This document shows, piece after piece, positions 9,824 through 19,001 of a stretch of 64,000 nucleotides of DNA. The DNA is from Chryseobacterium sp. E1 (GTDB taxonomy: Bacteria; Bacteroidota; Bacteroidia; Flavobacteriales; Weeksellaceae), in NCBI GenBank assembly GCA_019203745.1, contig CP078104.1:2392501-2456500 (forward strand), given 5' to 3'. The notes under the pieces were generated by a model, which was not told where the DNA came from, made no database searches, and was given only the letters and a program-made list of their open reading frames with translations. Positions within the stretch are counted from its first letter, which is position 1; the number at the start of each line of letters is the position of its first letter. A program made the position numbers and the translations under genes.

Positions 9824-10517
9824 ATGGAGTCTCCAAAAAAATTACAGGATATCAAAGTAGCGGTAGATGCAGTCATTTTCGGGTACTTTGACAAAAAAAG
9901 ACCTGCAGATTCTTTTAATTAAAAGAAACATCGAACCCTTTAAAGGCGGTTGGGCACTCCCCGGAGGCCTCGTCCTGGACGATGAAAATCTTGATGATGC
10001 TGTAAAAAGAGAACTGCATGAAGAGGCAGGCATAAAGCCTGATTTTCTGGAACAACTCTATACATTTGGTAACGTAGGCCGTGATCCTAGAAACAGAGTG
10101 GTTTCTGTGGCTTATCTGGGCCTTGTAAACCCATCTTACCATGAGCTGTTTGCAGATTCAGATGCTGATGATGCCCAGTGGTTCAGTGTCAACAGGCTTC
10201 CTGCCGTAGCCTTCGATCACAAAAACATTATAGATATTGCGTAAAAAGGCTTCGTACCAAAATTCAATACCAGCCGATCGGCTTCAACCTTCTCAATGAG
10301 GAATTCCCCTTTTCTGATCTTGAAAACCTTTATAAAACCATTGTAGGCCAGGAAATAGACCGCAGAAATTTCCGCAAAAGATCATGAGTTACGGATTGCT
10401 GAATGAAACCAATAACGTTAAAAAGAAGGCAGCGGCAGGCCCGGAAAACTCTTTACTTTCAACCAGGAAAAATACAAAGAACTGGAAGAACAGGGATTTT
10501 ATTTTGAAATCAAATAG
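9824..10517 (+). CDS. NUDIX-domain transcriptional regulator, NrtR/AraR-like
   Basis: The protein has about 231 residues: an N-terminal NUDIX domain followed by a winged-helix C-terminal domain, the layout of NrtR/AraR regulators. The NUDIX box is complete (G48-x5-E54-x7-REL-x-EE-x-G69), so hydrolase activity could be retained. Many NrtR proteins have lost it. The C-terminus (VKRLRTKIQYQPIGFNLL ... FPFSDLENLYKTIVGQEID, FTFNQEKYKELEEQGFYFEI) is typical of the DNA-binding half. Frame breaks lie near 9895 (one A too many), 10247, 10385 and 10440. It lies at the head of a NAD/ADP-ribose cluster and is preceded by a palindrome that recurs before the next two transcription units. That supports regulation of, and by, an ADP-ribose-type ligand. 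The exact effector is inferred. Confidence 0.85.
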
Positions 10518-10605
10518 TGTTTAGGCAAAAACAGTATAAACTTTTTTGGTGAATTTATAATGTAAAGAATTACAGTAAAAAATAGCACAGAACATATTCA
10601 ATAGA

Positions 10606-10628
10606 AACGGACTTTAGTCCGTTTTTTT
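10606..10628 (+). terminator. Hairpin with T tail after the NUDIX gene (also a dispersed repeat)
   Basis: The stem AACGGACT / AGTCCGTT with a TT loop is followed by seven Ts. It lies 89 bp after the gene and can act as a terminator. Read on the minus strand with its flank, it matches an element at 62201-62230. Confidence 0.7.
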
Positions 10629-10730
10629 ATACCCCAACATTCCGACGGCTTTAGCCAAAGCATAATAAACATTGTCATGTGTAATATTTCAAATGAAATT
10701 TTAATTCTGATAATCAGTTTGTTATGTTTA

Positions 10731-10752
10731 TTAGCGTAAAATTAACACAAAT
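10731..10752 (+). promoter_or_regulatory. Palindromic operator, site 2 (distal, before the NADAR gene)
   Basis: TTAGCGTA-AAAT-TAACACAAAT keeps the same half-sites and 4-bp spacer as the other three sites, with one change in the left arm. It lies 54 bp upstream of site 3 (start to start), so paired binding on one face or looping is possible. Confidence 0.65.
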
Positions 10753-10780
10753 AAATTTGGAGGATAAAATTGAATTCCTT

Positions 10781-10806
10781 TAAATTTGTGTAAAAATAAC
10801 ACATAA
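10781..10806 (+). promoter_or_regulatory. Promoter -7 box with overlapping palindromic operator, site 3 (NADAR gene)
   Basis: A perfect -7 box, TAAATTTG (10781-10788), overlaps the palindrome TTTGTGTA-AAAA-TAACACATAA (10785-10806). The last base of the palindrome is the A of the NADAR start codon. A TTTG at 10756-10759 could be the -33 element. The segment AGGATAAA(A)TTG upstream is shared with the region before site 1. Confidence 0.75.
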
Positions 10807-11346
10807 TGAAATACACCTTACAAAATATCACAGAACGTTTTCAGAAGAGAGAAAACTAAAATTTCTTTTTTCTGGGGACATACTGTAAAGGATGAGATAA
10901 CCAAGGCTTGTTTCAGTCAGTGGTATCCGTCAAAATTTGAAGAAAACGGAATTGTGTATAAAACGGCAGAACATTATATGATGGCAGGAAAAGCAAGATT
11001 ATTTAATGATTGCGAAATAGCAGAGGAAATTCTGCAGTCAAAAACACCCAATCAGGCAAAAAGTCTGGGAAGGAAAGTGAAAAATTTTGATGCTCAGATT
11101 TGGGATGAACATAAATATGAGATTGTAAAACAAGGAAATATTTTAAAATTCTCTCAAAATCAAAAGATCAGGAAATTCCTTTTATCTACAGGAAAAAAGA
11201 TTTTGGTGGAAACCAGCCCTTATGATAAAATATGGGGAATTGGAATGCTGGAAACCGACAACAGAGCAGAAAACCCGTTATTATGGAATGGAGAAAATCT
11301 TTTAGGATTTGCTTTGATGGAAGTTCGGGATGAATTGGAAGGGTAA
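10806..11346 (+). CDS. NADAR-domain protein (YbiA-like N-glycosidase / ADP-ribosyl hydrolase family)
   Basis: The protein has about 180 residues, the size of a stand-alone NADAR domain. Family features are FFWGH near the N-terminus, ACFSQWYPSKF, TAEHYMMAGKARLF with the conserved Glu-His, LGRKVKNFD, and SPYDKIWGIGM near residue 140 with the conserved Asp and Trp. WNGENLLGFALMEVRDEL closes it. Known members cleave N-glycosidic bonds. YbiA-type enzymes act on riboflavin-pathway intermediates, and others remove ADP-ribose from guanine bases in nucleic acid. The neighbours favour the ADP-ribose role. One frame break near 10858 is repaired by one base. It is co-transcribed with the oxygenase 31 bp downstream. 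Confidence 0.88.
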
Positions 11347-11377
11347 AAACACAATAATCAGACACAAAATAGAAATC

Positions 11378-11923
11378 ATGGAAAAGAAAGAATTACACCC
11401 ACAGATATTTCTGATCAAAGATTTCCTGAGCCAGGACGAATGTGATCAGTACATAAACCGGTCGGAGGAACAGCAGTTCGAAGAAGCAAAGATCAGCGTT
11501 TATGGAAGACAGCTGATGAACAAAGGAATCAGAAATAATGACAGACTGATGATGTTTGATGAAAGCATTGCTGAAGGTCTTTTAAAAGAGCTGCAGAATT
11601 TTTACCTCAGGAACAGGAAGGCTATAATCTTCTGAATTTTAATGAAATGCTCCGGGTTTATAAATATGCTCCGGGACAGCAGTTTAAAATGCACAGAGAC
11701 GGAAGCTATATCCGGAATGAAAAGGAAAAAGCTTTTACACCTTTATGATCTATCTGAATGATGATTTTGAGGGAGGAGAAACAGAATTTGAAAACCTGTT
11801 CACCGTAAGGCCAGAAAAAGAACGGCACTGATCTTTTACCATCCTTTAAGACACGAAGGAAAAGCCCTTGTTAGCGGATTGAAGTATGTATTGAGAACAG
11901 ATGTAATGTACTTAAAGGATTGA
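11378..11923 (+). CDS. 2-oxoglutarate/Fe(II)-dependent oxygenase, prolyl-4-hydroxylase fold
   Basis: The protein has about 182 residues. The iron ligands are visible as MHRDGSYI (H-x-D), with the distal His in YHPLRHEGKALVSGLKYVLR, where the following Arg would bind 2-oxoglutarate. FMIYLNDDFEGGETEF is the usual core strand pair. Frame breaks lie near 11610, 11730 and 11820. The enzyme may hydroxylate a protein or nucleic acid side chain. Its target is unknown, but 2OG-Fe(II) enzymes are known partners of NAD/ADP-ribose neighbourhoods. It follows the NADAR gene in the same short unit. Confidence 0.85.
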
Positions 11924-11951
11924 TTATGAAAAGAATATAATCATGCTCTGT

Positions 11952-11977
11952 TGTTTTTGCGTAGTTATAACACAAAA
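11952..11977 (+). promoter_or_regulatory. Promoter -7 box with overlapping palindromic operator, site 4 (before the 9-kb operon)
   Basis: TGTTTTTG (11952-11959, one mismatch to TAnnTTTG) overlaps the palindrome TTTGCGTA-GTTA-TAACACAAAA (11956-11977), which ends 9 bp before the next start codon. The spacing matches the other three sites exactly. Confidence 0.7.
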
Positions 11978-11986
11978 TAAAAACTT

Positions 11987-12373
11987 ATGGAAGATGAATT
12001 AAAACCAAGATTTATTGAATCATTACAAAGAAATAATGATCAGATCAGAGAAGACCGTGCCAGAACGATCGGAGCAGATTCAGAATTGATCTACAGGCGC
12101 AGGGTTGAAGATATTGAACTGAAAATCAAAAGGCTGGAACGGGAGCAGGAAGGTCTTATCGATATCAGTCCGTTAGACAGGAACAGCTTAACCTTTGCGG
12201 ATTTCAATCCCGAAGAATTTGTTCAGAAAGACATGGAATTATCATTAATCATCAGAAATCTGAATATTCAGCTTGAGGTAACCAGAAAACGATTTGAATA
12301 TTTATTTGGAAAAAACTTTAATTATGGGAAGCACAAGATACGATATAGACGCTCGTTACAGCAGAGCAAGTAA
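11987..12373 (+). CDS. Small coiled-coil protein of unknown function
   Basis: This is the first gene of the long operon. It encodes a charged helical protein with IELKIKRLEREQEGL and RNLNIQLEVTRKRFEYL, both coiled-coil-like, and a middle segment SPLDRNSLTFADFNPEEF. As sequenced it overlaps the VWA gene by 50 bp. One more A in the run at about 12310 would end it as FGKKL with a stop near 12320, just before the VWA start, which is more likely (about 111 residues). I recognise no family. Tight linkage suggests a partner of the VWA protein. Confidence 0.65.
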   Translation: MEDELKPRFIESLQRNNDQIREDRARTIGADSELIYRRRVEDIELKIKRLEREQEGLIDISPLDRNSLTFADFNPEEFVQKDMELSLIIRNLNIQLEVTRKRFEYLFGKNFNYGKHKIRYRRSLQQSK

Positions 12374-13177
12374 AGCAGGTTACGGAACAAAATCCGCAGG
12401 TGAAATTTTCACCCAGAATGCAAAAAGGATGGCCCACGAATCAATGAATCCGAATGGTATTGCTTTCAGGGAATCAAGAGACTCCGAAGTGCATCCTTAT
12501 TCAGTTCCCATTATTCTGGGACTGGATGTGACGGGAAGCATGGGACATATTCCCCATGAACTGATCAGAGAAGGTCTACCTAAACTTATGGGAGGGATCA
12601 TCCAGGGAGGAGTTCCGGATCCGGCCCTTCTGTTCCTGGGAATTGGAGATCATGAATGCGACGGGTATCCGTTACAGGTAGGGCAGTTCGAATCCGGTGA
12701 TGAAGAACTGGATATGTGGCTTACCCGGACGTATATAGAATCCGGGAGAGGTGGAAATGCCGGAGAAAGCTATCTTTTAGCCTGGTATTTTGCCGCTTTT
12801 CATACAAGAACCGATGCTTTTGAAAAAGAAAACAAAAAGGATTATTGTTTACCGTAGGCGACGAGCCCTGCCTGAAAACTCTTCCTGCTTCAGCCATCAG
12901 AGAAATTATGGGAACCGGACAGCAAACCTATACTCATTATGAACTGCTGGAGGAAGCAAAGAAAAAATACGAAATATACCACATCAGTGTCTTACATTCA
13001 GATCAGGCAATTAGAGCAGATAAAGGCTGGAAAGAATTATTAGGCCAGAATTGTATATCCATAGAAGACCACAGGGAAATTCCTGATGTGATTAAAAATA
13101 TTATCTGTGATACGTTCAAAAACAAAACTTCTGGAATATCAGAAAACAGAGGATTGGATAATGTTCAGATGCTATAG
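12324..13177 (+). CDS. von Willebrand factor A-domain protein
   Basis: The protein has about 284 residues and no signal peptide, so it is cytosolic. The start at 12324 (MGSTRYDIDARYSR) follows the expected end of the preceding gene. The metal-ion-dependent adhesion site is at LGLDVTGSMGHIPHELI, with D-x-T-G-S in the usual D-x-S-x-S place. Further VWA strands appear as ALLFLGIGDHECD and GGNAGESYLLAWYFAAFHT. After a frame break near 12838, FTVGDEPCLKTLP and YEIYHISVLHSDQAI complete the Rossmann-like domain. VWA proteins usually act as assembly or scaffold factors. Its role in this cluster is unknown. Confidence 0.85.
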
Positions 13178-13262
13178 GATCAGATAGCAGCAAAAAACAA
13201 TATTCCTTTGAAAAACAAAAGGTGAATAGAAGATAAAAGTTAAACAAATAAAAAGAAAAAAG

Positions 13263-14401
13263 ATGAAAAAGGCCCAAATTGTTATAGGACTTGGTTTTGG
13301 TGATGAAGGAAAAGGAATCACTACTGATTTTCTGGCCCGGCAAAATCCTCAGTCTGTTGTGATCCGGTTTTCAGGAGGTCAGCAGGCAGCGCATACCGTG
13401 ATGATTGAGGATAGGAAGCATGTTCATTCCAGCTTTGCAAGCGGCGCACTTCGGGGCCTACCTTCTTATTTTACCGAGCATTGCACTATTCACCCTGTTT
13501 TTCTTTTGAATGAACAGAAGGAATTAAAAGAAAAAAAAAGGAAATATTGAGCTGCATATTCATCCGCTGGCCAAAGTAACAACTCCTTTTGATGTCTGGC
13601 AAAACAGAACAAACACCAGAAATCTGGAACACGGGACATGTGGGAAAGGGATAGGAGCTACGATGAAAAGGCATGAAAGCCCTTATAAACTATTCGTTGC
13701 AGATCTGATCGCTCCCAGAGAAATGCTGATCGAAAACTGAAAGGAATTGCTATTATTATGGTTTTGCAGATGAAAATGAGATCAGAGAACTATTGCAGGA
13801 TTTTTTTAATGCGATTGATAAAATAGAATGGAATATAGATGATTACGCCTTCCTGAATTCATTTGATCACCTCATTTTTGAAGGCAGTCAGGGAATTTTA
13901 CTGGATATGGATCATGGAATTTTTCCCAACGTAACCTATGCGCACACAACATCGAAAAATGCCTGTGAAGTATGCAGATTTTTAAAAATTGAAGATATTG
14001 AAATCTATTATGTGACCAGAAGCTATGCAACCCGCCATGGAAACGGATGGATGAGTAATGAAAAGGAAATAGACCTTAAAAATAATGAAGAGGAAACCTG
14101 TACCTTTAATGAATATCAGAAAGAGCTCAGGTTGGGAACACTGGATTATGACCTCCTGAATTATGCCTTGAAACTTGATGCAGCTTATAGTTATCCCGCA
14201 AAAAAAAACCTGGTGATAACCTGTCTGGATCAGACCGATGAAAAATTTGATCCCGGAAAACTGAACACAGAATTTGATACCGTTTACGGATCTTTTTCTC
14301 CCGGTCAGAAGATTTTAAAAAGCTTTTTAATAGCCACAGATAAAGGGATTAATTTTATATTTAGAGTGGGAATGAGAATGCTGATATTGATAATGAAATA
14401 A
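13263..14401 (+). CDS. Adenylosuccinate-synthetase-like GTPase (PurA paralogue)
   Basis: The protein has about 375 residues, shorter than PurA (about 430). It keeps the PurA landmarks: GLGFGDEGKGITTDFLARQ (P-loop with catalytic Asp, residues 9-27), FSGGQQAAHTV with the His-Thr of the active site, GTCGKGIGATMKR, FEGSQGILLDMDHG, and VTRSYATRHGNGW. PurA joins IMP and aspartate using GTP. The changed glycine loop (GGHNAGHT in PurA, GGQQAAHT here) and the setting suggest a different acceptor or donor. Frame breaks lie near 13545, 13735 and 13755. The end is uncertain: one more T near 14330 would stop it as LKSFFNSHR. Confidence 0.85.
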
Positions 14402-14412
14402 AAAGATACACA

Positions 14413-14887
14413 ATGACAACGATACAATATTTAAAAGGAGATGCCACATCCCCACAGGCAAAAGGAACAAAAATAATAGCCCATATCTGTAATGACATTG
14501 GAGGTTGGGGAAAAGGCTTTGTACTGGCAGTTTCAAAAGATGGGAAACCCCGGAAAAAGAATACAGGAAATGGCACCGTTTCAGAAGTGAAAATAATTTT
14601 GCTTTGGGCGAAGTTCAGACAGTACAGGTAGAAAAATACACTTATGTTGCCAATATGATTGGGCAAAGGGAATAAAAACCGGAAGCAACGGAGTTCCTGT
14701 ACGATATGAAGCAATCGAAAAATGCCTGGAAACATTAGCTAAAGAGGCTTCGGAACTTAATGCCAGTGTTCATATGCCAAGAATCGGATGCGGATTGGCA
14801 GGAGGAAAATGGGAGAAAATAGAACCCATCATAGAAAAAACATTGCTGAAAAATAACGTTGAGGTATATGTATATGATTTTGATTAA
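14413..14887 (+). CDS. Macro-domain protein, TARG1/Poa1-like
   Basis: The protein has about 158 residues, a single macro domain. Key parts are LKGDATSPQAKGTKIIAHIC, NDIGGWGKGFVLAVSK (the ADP-ribose-binding loop), ALGEVQTVQVE, ANMIGQ, and HMPRIGCGLAGGKWEKIEPI. The NDIGGWGKGF form is that of the ALC1/TARG1/Poa1 branch. That branch hydrolyses ADP-ribosyl esters, ADP-ribosylated DNA or ADP-ribose 1''-phosphate. Frame breaks lie near 14540 and between 14600 and 14670. With KptA further down the operon, the ADP-ribose 1''-phosphate activity is an attractive match, but this is inference. Confidence 0.85.
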
Positions 14888-14898
14888 ACTATAAAACA

Positions 14899-15327
14899 AT
14901 GAAAACAACAAGACTTTACAGACCGGTAGGCGAAAAAGAAATGCTTCTGATCATAGAAAACGGATTAAAGAAATTTCCACCAAGATTAGAGTGGCAGCCG
15001 ATTTTTTATCCTGTTCTCAATGAAGAGTATGCCTCTGAGATCGCAGAAAAGTGGAATACCCGGGATGAATTCGGGAACTATCTCGGTTTTGTAACGCAGT
15101 TTGACGTTTTGGAAGAGGTGGCCAACCAATATCCTGCTCAGAATGTAGGAGCAAGAAATCATAACGAATTGTGGGTTCCTTCCGAAGAGCTGGAAACATT
15201 TAATGCTGCTATTGTAGGGAAAGTTGAGGTGATCAAAGTATTTATCGGAAAAGAATTTAAAAAGCCGGCAAATGATGAGGTTGAAAAACTATTATTAAAA
15301 TATAAAAAAACTAACAATGACCAATAA
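14899..15327 (+). CDS. Conserved hypothetical, of the type labelled ADP-ribosylation/crystallin J1
   Basis: This is an intact 142-residue cytosolic protein with TTRLYRPVGEKEMLLI, FPPRLEWQPIFYPVLNEEYA, GFVTQFDVLEEV and NVGARNHNELWVPSEELETF. Similar small proteins in Bacteroidetes and Proteobacteria carry the name ADP-ribosylation/crystallin J1 in databases. I recall that label from the conserved Y-R-P-V-G and HNELWVP motifs, but know of no demonstrated activity. Its fold could be ART-like, with the R near the N-terminus and a late Glu (WVPSEEL) as candidate NAD-site residues. Its stop overlaps the start of the PARG-like gene, so the two are probably coupled. Confidence 0.6.
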   Translation: MKTTRLYRPVGEKEMLLIIENGLKKFPPRLEWQPIFYPVLNEEYASEIAEKWNTRDEFGNYLGFVTQFDVLEEVANQYPAQNVGARNHNELWVPSEELETFNAAIVGKVEVIKVFIGKEFKKPANDEVEKLLLKYKKTNNDQ

Positions 15328-16128
15328 AGGAATGGCGAAAGATACATTGGATATCCTGGCCAGAAAATATTATATCAACGAACAGAACGAAACAATATAT
15401 ATAGAAAACGAACTGGAAGCCTGTAAAAAGGAACCGTTCTGTATTCACCGGAGCAGCTTTCTGAAATGACTGAAGCCACAATGCCGGAAACTGATTTTGA
15501 AACACAGTTTGAAACCTGGAAATGCAGCTCACTGAAAGCCATTTTAGAATTGACAGAAGAAGAAAACCAGGAAAAACTCATGTGCCTGAATTTTGCTTCG
15601 GCAAAAAATCCGGGCGGGGATTCATCAACGGAGCAGAAGCGCAGGAAGAAAGTCTGGCCAGAACTTCCGGACTGCATGAAAGCTTGCTTCAGGCCTGGGA
15701 TTACTATACCATTCACCGGAATATGGAGTCATGTTTTTATACGGATAACATGATTTACAGCCCTAAAGTTCCTGTGTTCAGGAAAGATAAAGGAGAATTG
15801 CTTAGCAAACCCGTTTTATGTAATTTCATCACTTCTCCGGCAGTAAACGCAGGAGTTGTAAAGAAGCAGGAACCGGAAAGAGCCGGTGAAATACTGAATG
15901 CAATGGATATAAGGACAGATAAGATGCTTTCTTTGGCTTTACATCAGGGAAATGAGGTGCTGATTTTAGGAGCCTGGGGCTGCGGAGTCTTCAGAAATGA
16001 TCCCAAAGAGATTGCAGGACTGTTTAAAAAATACCTTCAGGGAAATATAAGAACAAATTTAAAAGAGTGGTTTTCGCTGTTCTTACCAAAAAGAAGAGAT
16101 GCTGAAGCCGTTCGAAGAAATACAATGA
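15317..16128 (+). CDS. TIGR02452-family protein with microbial PARG-like catalytic domain
   Basis: The repaired protein has about 270 residues. The PARG signature is present as PGGGFINGAEAQEESLAR: the GGG diphosphate loop, then the catalytic Gln-Glu-Glu. The C-terminal half has TSPAVNAGVV and LILGAWGCGVFRNDP, the macro-like strand and loop that close the ADP-ribose site. Bacterial-type PARG enzymes cut poly- or mono-ADP-ribose. Frame breaks lie near 15430, 15615 (one G short in GGCGGGG) and 16095 (one A short). The stop overlaps the next start by 4 bp (ATGA), a sign of coupled translation. Confidence 0.87.
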
Positions 16129-16759
16129 AAATTAATTTAAAAAAATATAAAGAACAGTTGGAGAGTTGGCCTGAAAAAGGATATCATATCATGGCACAAT
16201 ATGATGATGAGAAGATCATTGTTTATCAGTCCTATAAAAAAGAATAGGAGAGTTTGCTGTTAAAAACCAATATTTTGGCGGGGATTTCAGCCTGGAAAGA
16301 ATGACATGGATAAAGCCCAACTTTCTTTGGATGATGTACCGGAACGGATGGGGAAAAAAAGAAGGGCAGGAATGCGTACTGGCAATACATATAAAGCTTG
16401 ATGCTTTCAAAAAATATCTGGAAAGTAGTGTTTATTCCTCTTACAATGAAAAACTGGGAATTTCCAGAAAAGAATGGCAGGATCAGGTCAAAGAATCGTC
16501 TGTCAGACTTCAGTGGGATCCGGATCATGATCCCTTTGGAAATAAATTGGAGCGAAGAGCTATACAGATCGGTTTACGGGGTGATTTTATCAGATCTTTT
16601 GCTAAAGATGATCTGATATTAATTGAAAACATTTCAGATTTTGTGAGAGAACAATACCAGTTTGTACTGAATAATGATCTGGATAATCTGATGATTCCGG
16701 CAGAAAAGCCGTTGTTATTTGATAATGTAAATCTCAATAAAAAACTGAGAATACAATGA
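16125..16759 (+). CDS. DUF4291-family protein
   Basis: The protein has about 211 residues. Recognised landmarks are MAQYDDEKIIVYQSYK, GEFAVKNQYFGGDFSLERM, TWIKPNFLWMMYRNGWGKK, LAIHIKLDAFKKYL and VRLQWDPDHDPFGNKL, together the DUF4291 pattern. The function is not established. The Y-Q-x-Y / TWIKPNFLWM pattern and its co-occurrence with ADP-ribose enzymes make a NAD-binding or ART-like fold plausible. One frame break near 16245 separates the first 40 residues. It lies between two ADP-ribose hydrolases in the operon. Confidence 0.78.
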
Positions 16760-16795
16760 AAAATGATAAACGTTTTTGGAAAAACAGTCAGTTTT

Positions 16796-17317
16796 ATGGA
16801 AATTGAATTAATACAGGGCGATATTACAAAAATTCATGTGGACGCTGTTGTCAATGCTGCCAATTCTTCCTTATTAGGTGGAGGTGGTGTAGACGGAGCA
16901 ATTCATAGAGCAGGAGGAATGAAAATCCTGGAAGAATGCAGAGCCATCAGAAACAGACAGGGTAAATGCAATACTGGAGAAGCTGTAGTAACCACAGCAG
17001 GAAACCTTCCGGCAAAATATGTAATTCATACCGTAGGACCTGTCTGGAATGGTGATGAAGAAAGAGGTTCAAAACTCTTATCTGACTGTTATGTCAATTC
17101 ATTAGCACTGGCAGATGGTCTGGGAATAAGAACAATAGCTTTTCCAAACATCAGTACGGGAATCTATAAATTTCCCAAAGAAATAGCCGGAAGAATTGCT
17201 GTGGATGAAGTCAGAAAATTTCAGGCAGTTAGCATAGAGAAAGTTATTTTTGTATGTTTTGATGATGAAAATGTAGAAATTTATAAAAAGCTTTTAAAGC
17301 ATCCTTTTAAGGAGTAA
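16796..17317 (+). CDS. MacroD-type macro-domain ADP-ribosyl hydrolase / O-acetyl-ADP-ribose deacetylase
   Basis: This is an intact 173-residue protein starting [17 protein letters not shown]. The MacroD features are all present: [19 protein letters not shown] (residues 19-37), the gating segment [30 protein letters not shown], and [17 protein letters not shown]. Such enzymes release ADP-ribose from acidic residues and deacetylate O-acetyl-ADP-ribose, the product of sirtuins. The sirtuin gene follows directly, after a 47-bp gap. An upstream in-frame ATG at 16763 exists, but the family start and the domain edge favour 16796. Confidence 0.93.
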   Translation: MEIELIQGDITKIHVDAVVNAANSSLLGGGGVDGAIHRAGGMKILEECRAIRNRQGKCNTGEAVVTTAGNLPAKYVIHTVGPVWNGDEERGSKLLSDCYVNSLALADGLGIRTIAFPNISTGIYKFPKEIAGRIAVDEVRKFQAVSIEKVIFVCFDDENVEIYKKLLKHPFKE

Positions 17318-17364
17318 AACCTCGTGCATTATAAAGCTAAGCGTACAAAACAAAATTTAAACCA

Positions 17365-18049
17365 ATGAAAAAACTAACCATATTAAGCGGCGCAGGAATC
17401 AGCGCAGAAAGCGGAATCAAACCTTCAGAGACGGAGACGGTCTTTGGGAAAATCATAATGTGACAGATGTGGCAAGTCCGGAAGGATGGAGAAAAGACAG
17501 AGCCCTGGTCCTTGAATTTTACAACCAGAGAAGACGCCAGCTTCACGAGGTAGAACCCAACGATGCCCACAGATTATTGGCAGAACTGGAAAAACATTTT
17601 GACGTACAGATCATTACCCAAAATATCGACGACCTTCATGAGAGAGCCGGTTCTACAAACATTCTTCACATCCACGGTGAATTGTTCAAGTCATGCTCAT
17701 GCAACAATAAAAGTCTGATTTATGATCAGAAAGGCGATATTAAAATTGGAGATAAAGCTGAAGATGGAGCCCAGCTAAGACCATTCATCGTTTGGTTCGG
17801 CGAAGACGTTCCTTTATATCAGACTGCAAGAGAAATCGTAAAAGATTCGGATATCCTTTTGGTAATCGGGACTTCCTGCAGGTATATCCAGCTGCCGGAC
17901 TCATCCATGATATCAAAGACGATTGTCTTTTGATTGTGATCAATCCTAACGAAACAGGATTTGGCTATGGACAGCGGGCAGTAGTGATGAAAGAAACCGC
18001 TACGGAGGGAATGAAATTATTATTCGATAAACTGGTCAATCTTGCCTGA
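17365..18049 (+). CDS. Sir2-family NAD-dependent protein deacylase
   Basis: The protein has about 229 residues. The NAD-binding segments are LSGAGISAESGI and FRDGDGLWENH at the N-terminus, then ITQNIDDLHERAG (about 93-105). The catalytic His is in ILHIHGELF. The zinc region is reduced, with only CSC seen, as in many class III bacterial sirtuins. PFIVWFGEDVP and LVIGTS close the fold. Sirtuins consume NAD to give nicotinamide and O-acyl-ADP-ribose; some also transfer ADP-ribose. Frame breaks lie near 17420 (one A short) and 17885. Its stop shares one base with the next start (TGATG). Confidence 0.92.
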
Positions 18050-19001
18050 TGGAAAATAAAGTAAAAGCAGGAATCATGGGAGTGTGCATAGGAGACGCCC
18101 TTGGTGTTCCGGTAGAGTTCAAAAAAGAGAAGATTTAAAACGTTTTCCGGTAACAAAAATGCTGGAATACATGTCCTGGAATCAGCCCAAAGGAACCTGG
18201 AGTGACGACAGTTCGCTTACTCTTTGCCTGGCTGAAGAACTTTCCAAAGAATATGATCTGGAAAAAATCGGACAAAGCTTTGTAAAATGGGTAAAAGATG
18301 GGCATTGGACAGCTCATGGAAGGCTTTTCGATATTGGAGGAACAACAAGACATTCCATTGCAAGACTGATTAAGGGGAGAGCGCCAGATTTTCAGGAAAT
18401 ATTTTTGAAGAAGACAATGGGAACGGTTCTCTCATGAGGATTCTTCCCCTTGCTTTTTATCTAGAAAATGAAAATGATATTCAGAAACTCTATCTTACGG
18501 TGAAGGAAGTTTCATCAATTACACACGGTCATTTCAGGTCTGTTTTTGCCTGTTTTATCTATGTGGTTTTTGCCATTCAGCTGATCAAAGGAAAAAGTAA
18601 AAAAGAGGCTTATTTGTATATGCAAAAGACAGTTTTGGAATATGCAGAAATTCAGAGTTTTAACTCAAAAGAAGTTGAGCTTTTCAACAGGATTTTAAAG
18701 AATGATATTTCCGGATATCCTGAAGATGAAATCAAAAGTGGGGTTATGTCCTTCACAGTTTAGAAGCTTCCTCATGGTGTTTTCTCAACTCGGAAAGCTA
18801 CTCAGAAGCCGTTTTGAAAGCCGTAAACCTCGGAGAAGATACAGATACAACAGCAGCCATTACGGGAGGAATTGCCGGAATATATTACGGCTATGAAAAT
18901 ATTCCCGGGAATGGGTAAATGTGCTGGTGAGAAAAAATGATATTGAAACATTATGCGAAAAACTGAACAATAGCTATAACAGAGACGGATGGGATTTTTA
19001 A
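18049..19001 (+). CDS. ADP-ribosylglycohydrolase (ARH/DraG family)
   Basis: The protein has about 318 residues, normal for DraG-type hydrolases. The two metal clusters are visible: [15 protein letters not shown] (about residues 51-65), and [20 protein letters not shown] near the C-terminus. Also typical are [14 protein letters not shown] at the start and [14 protein letters not shown] in the middle. The family removes ADP-ribose from Arg, Ser or nucleic acid ends, or cleaves ADP-ribose derivatives. Frame breaks lie near 18120, 18400, 18740 and 18905. The start overlaps the sirtuin stop. Confidence 0.9.
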
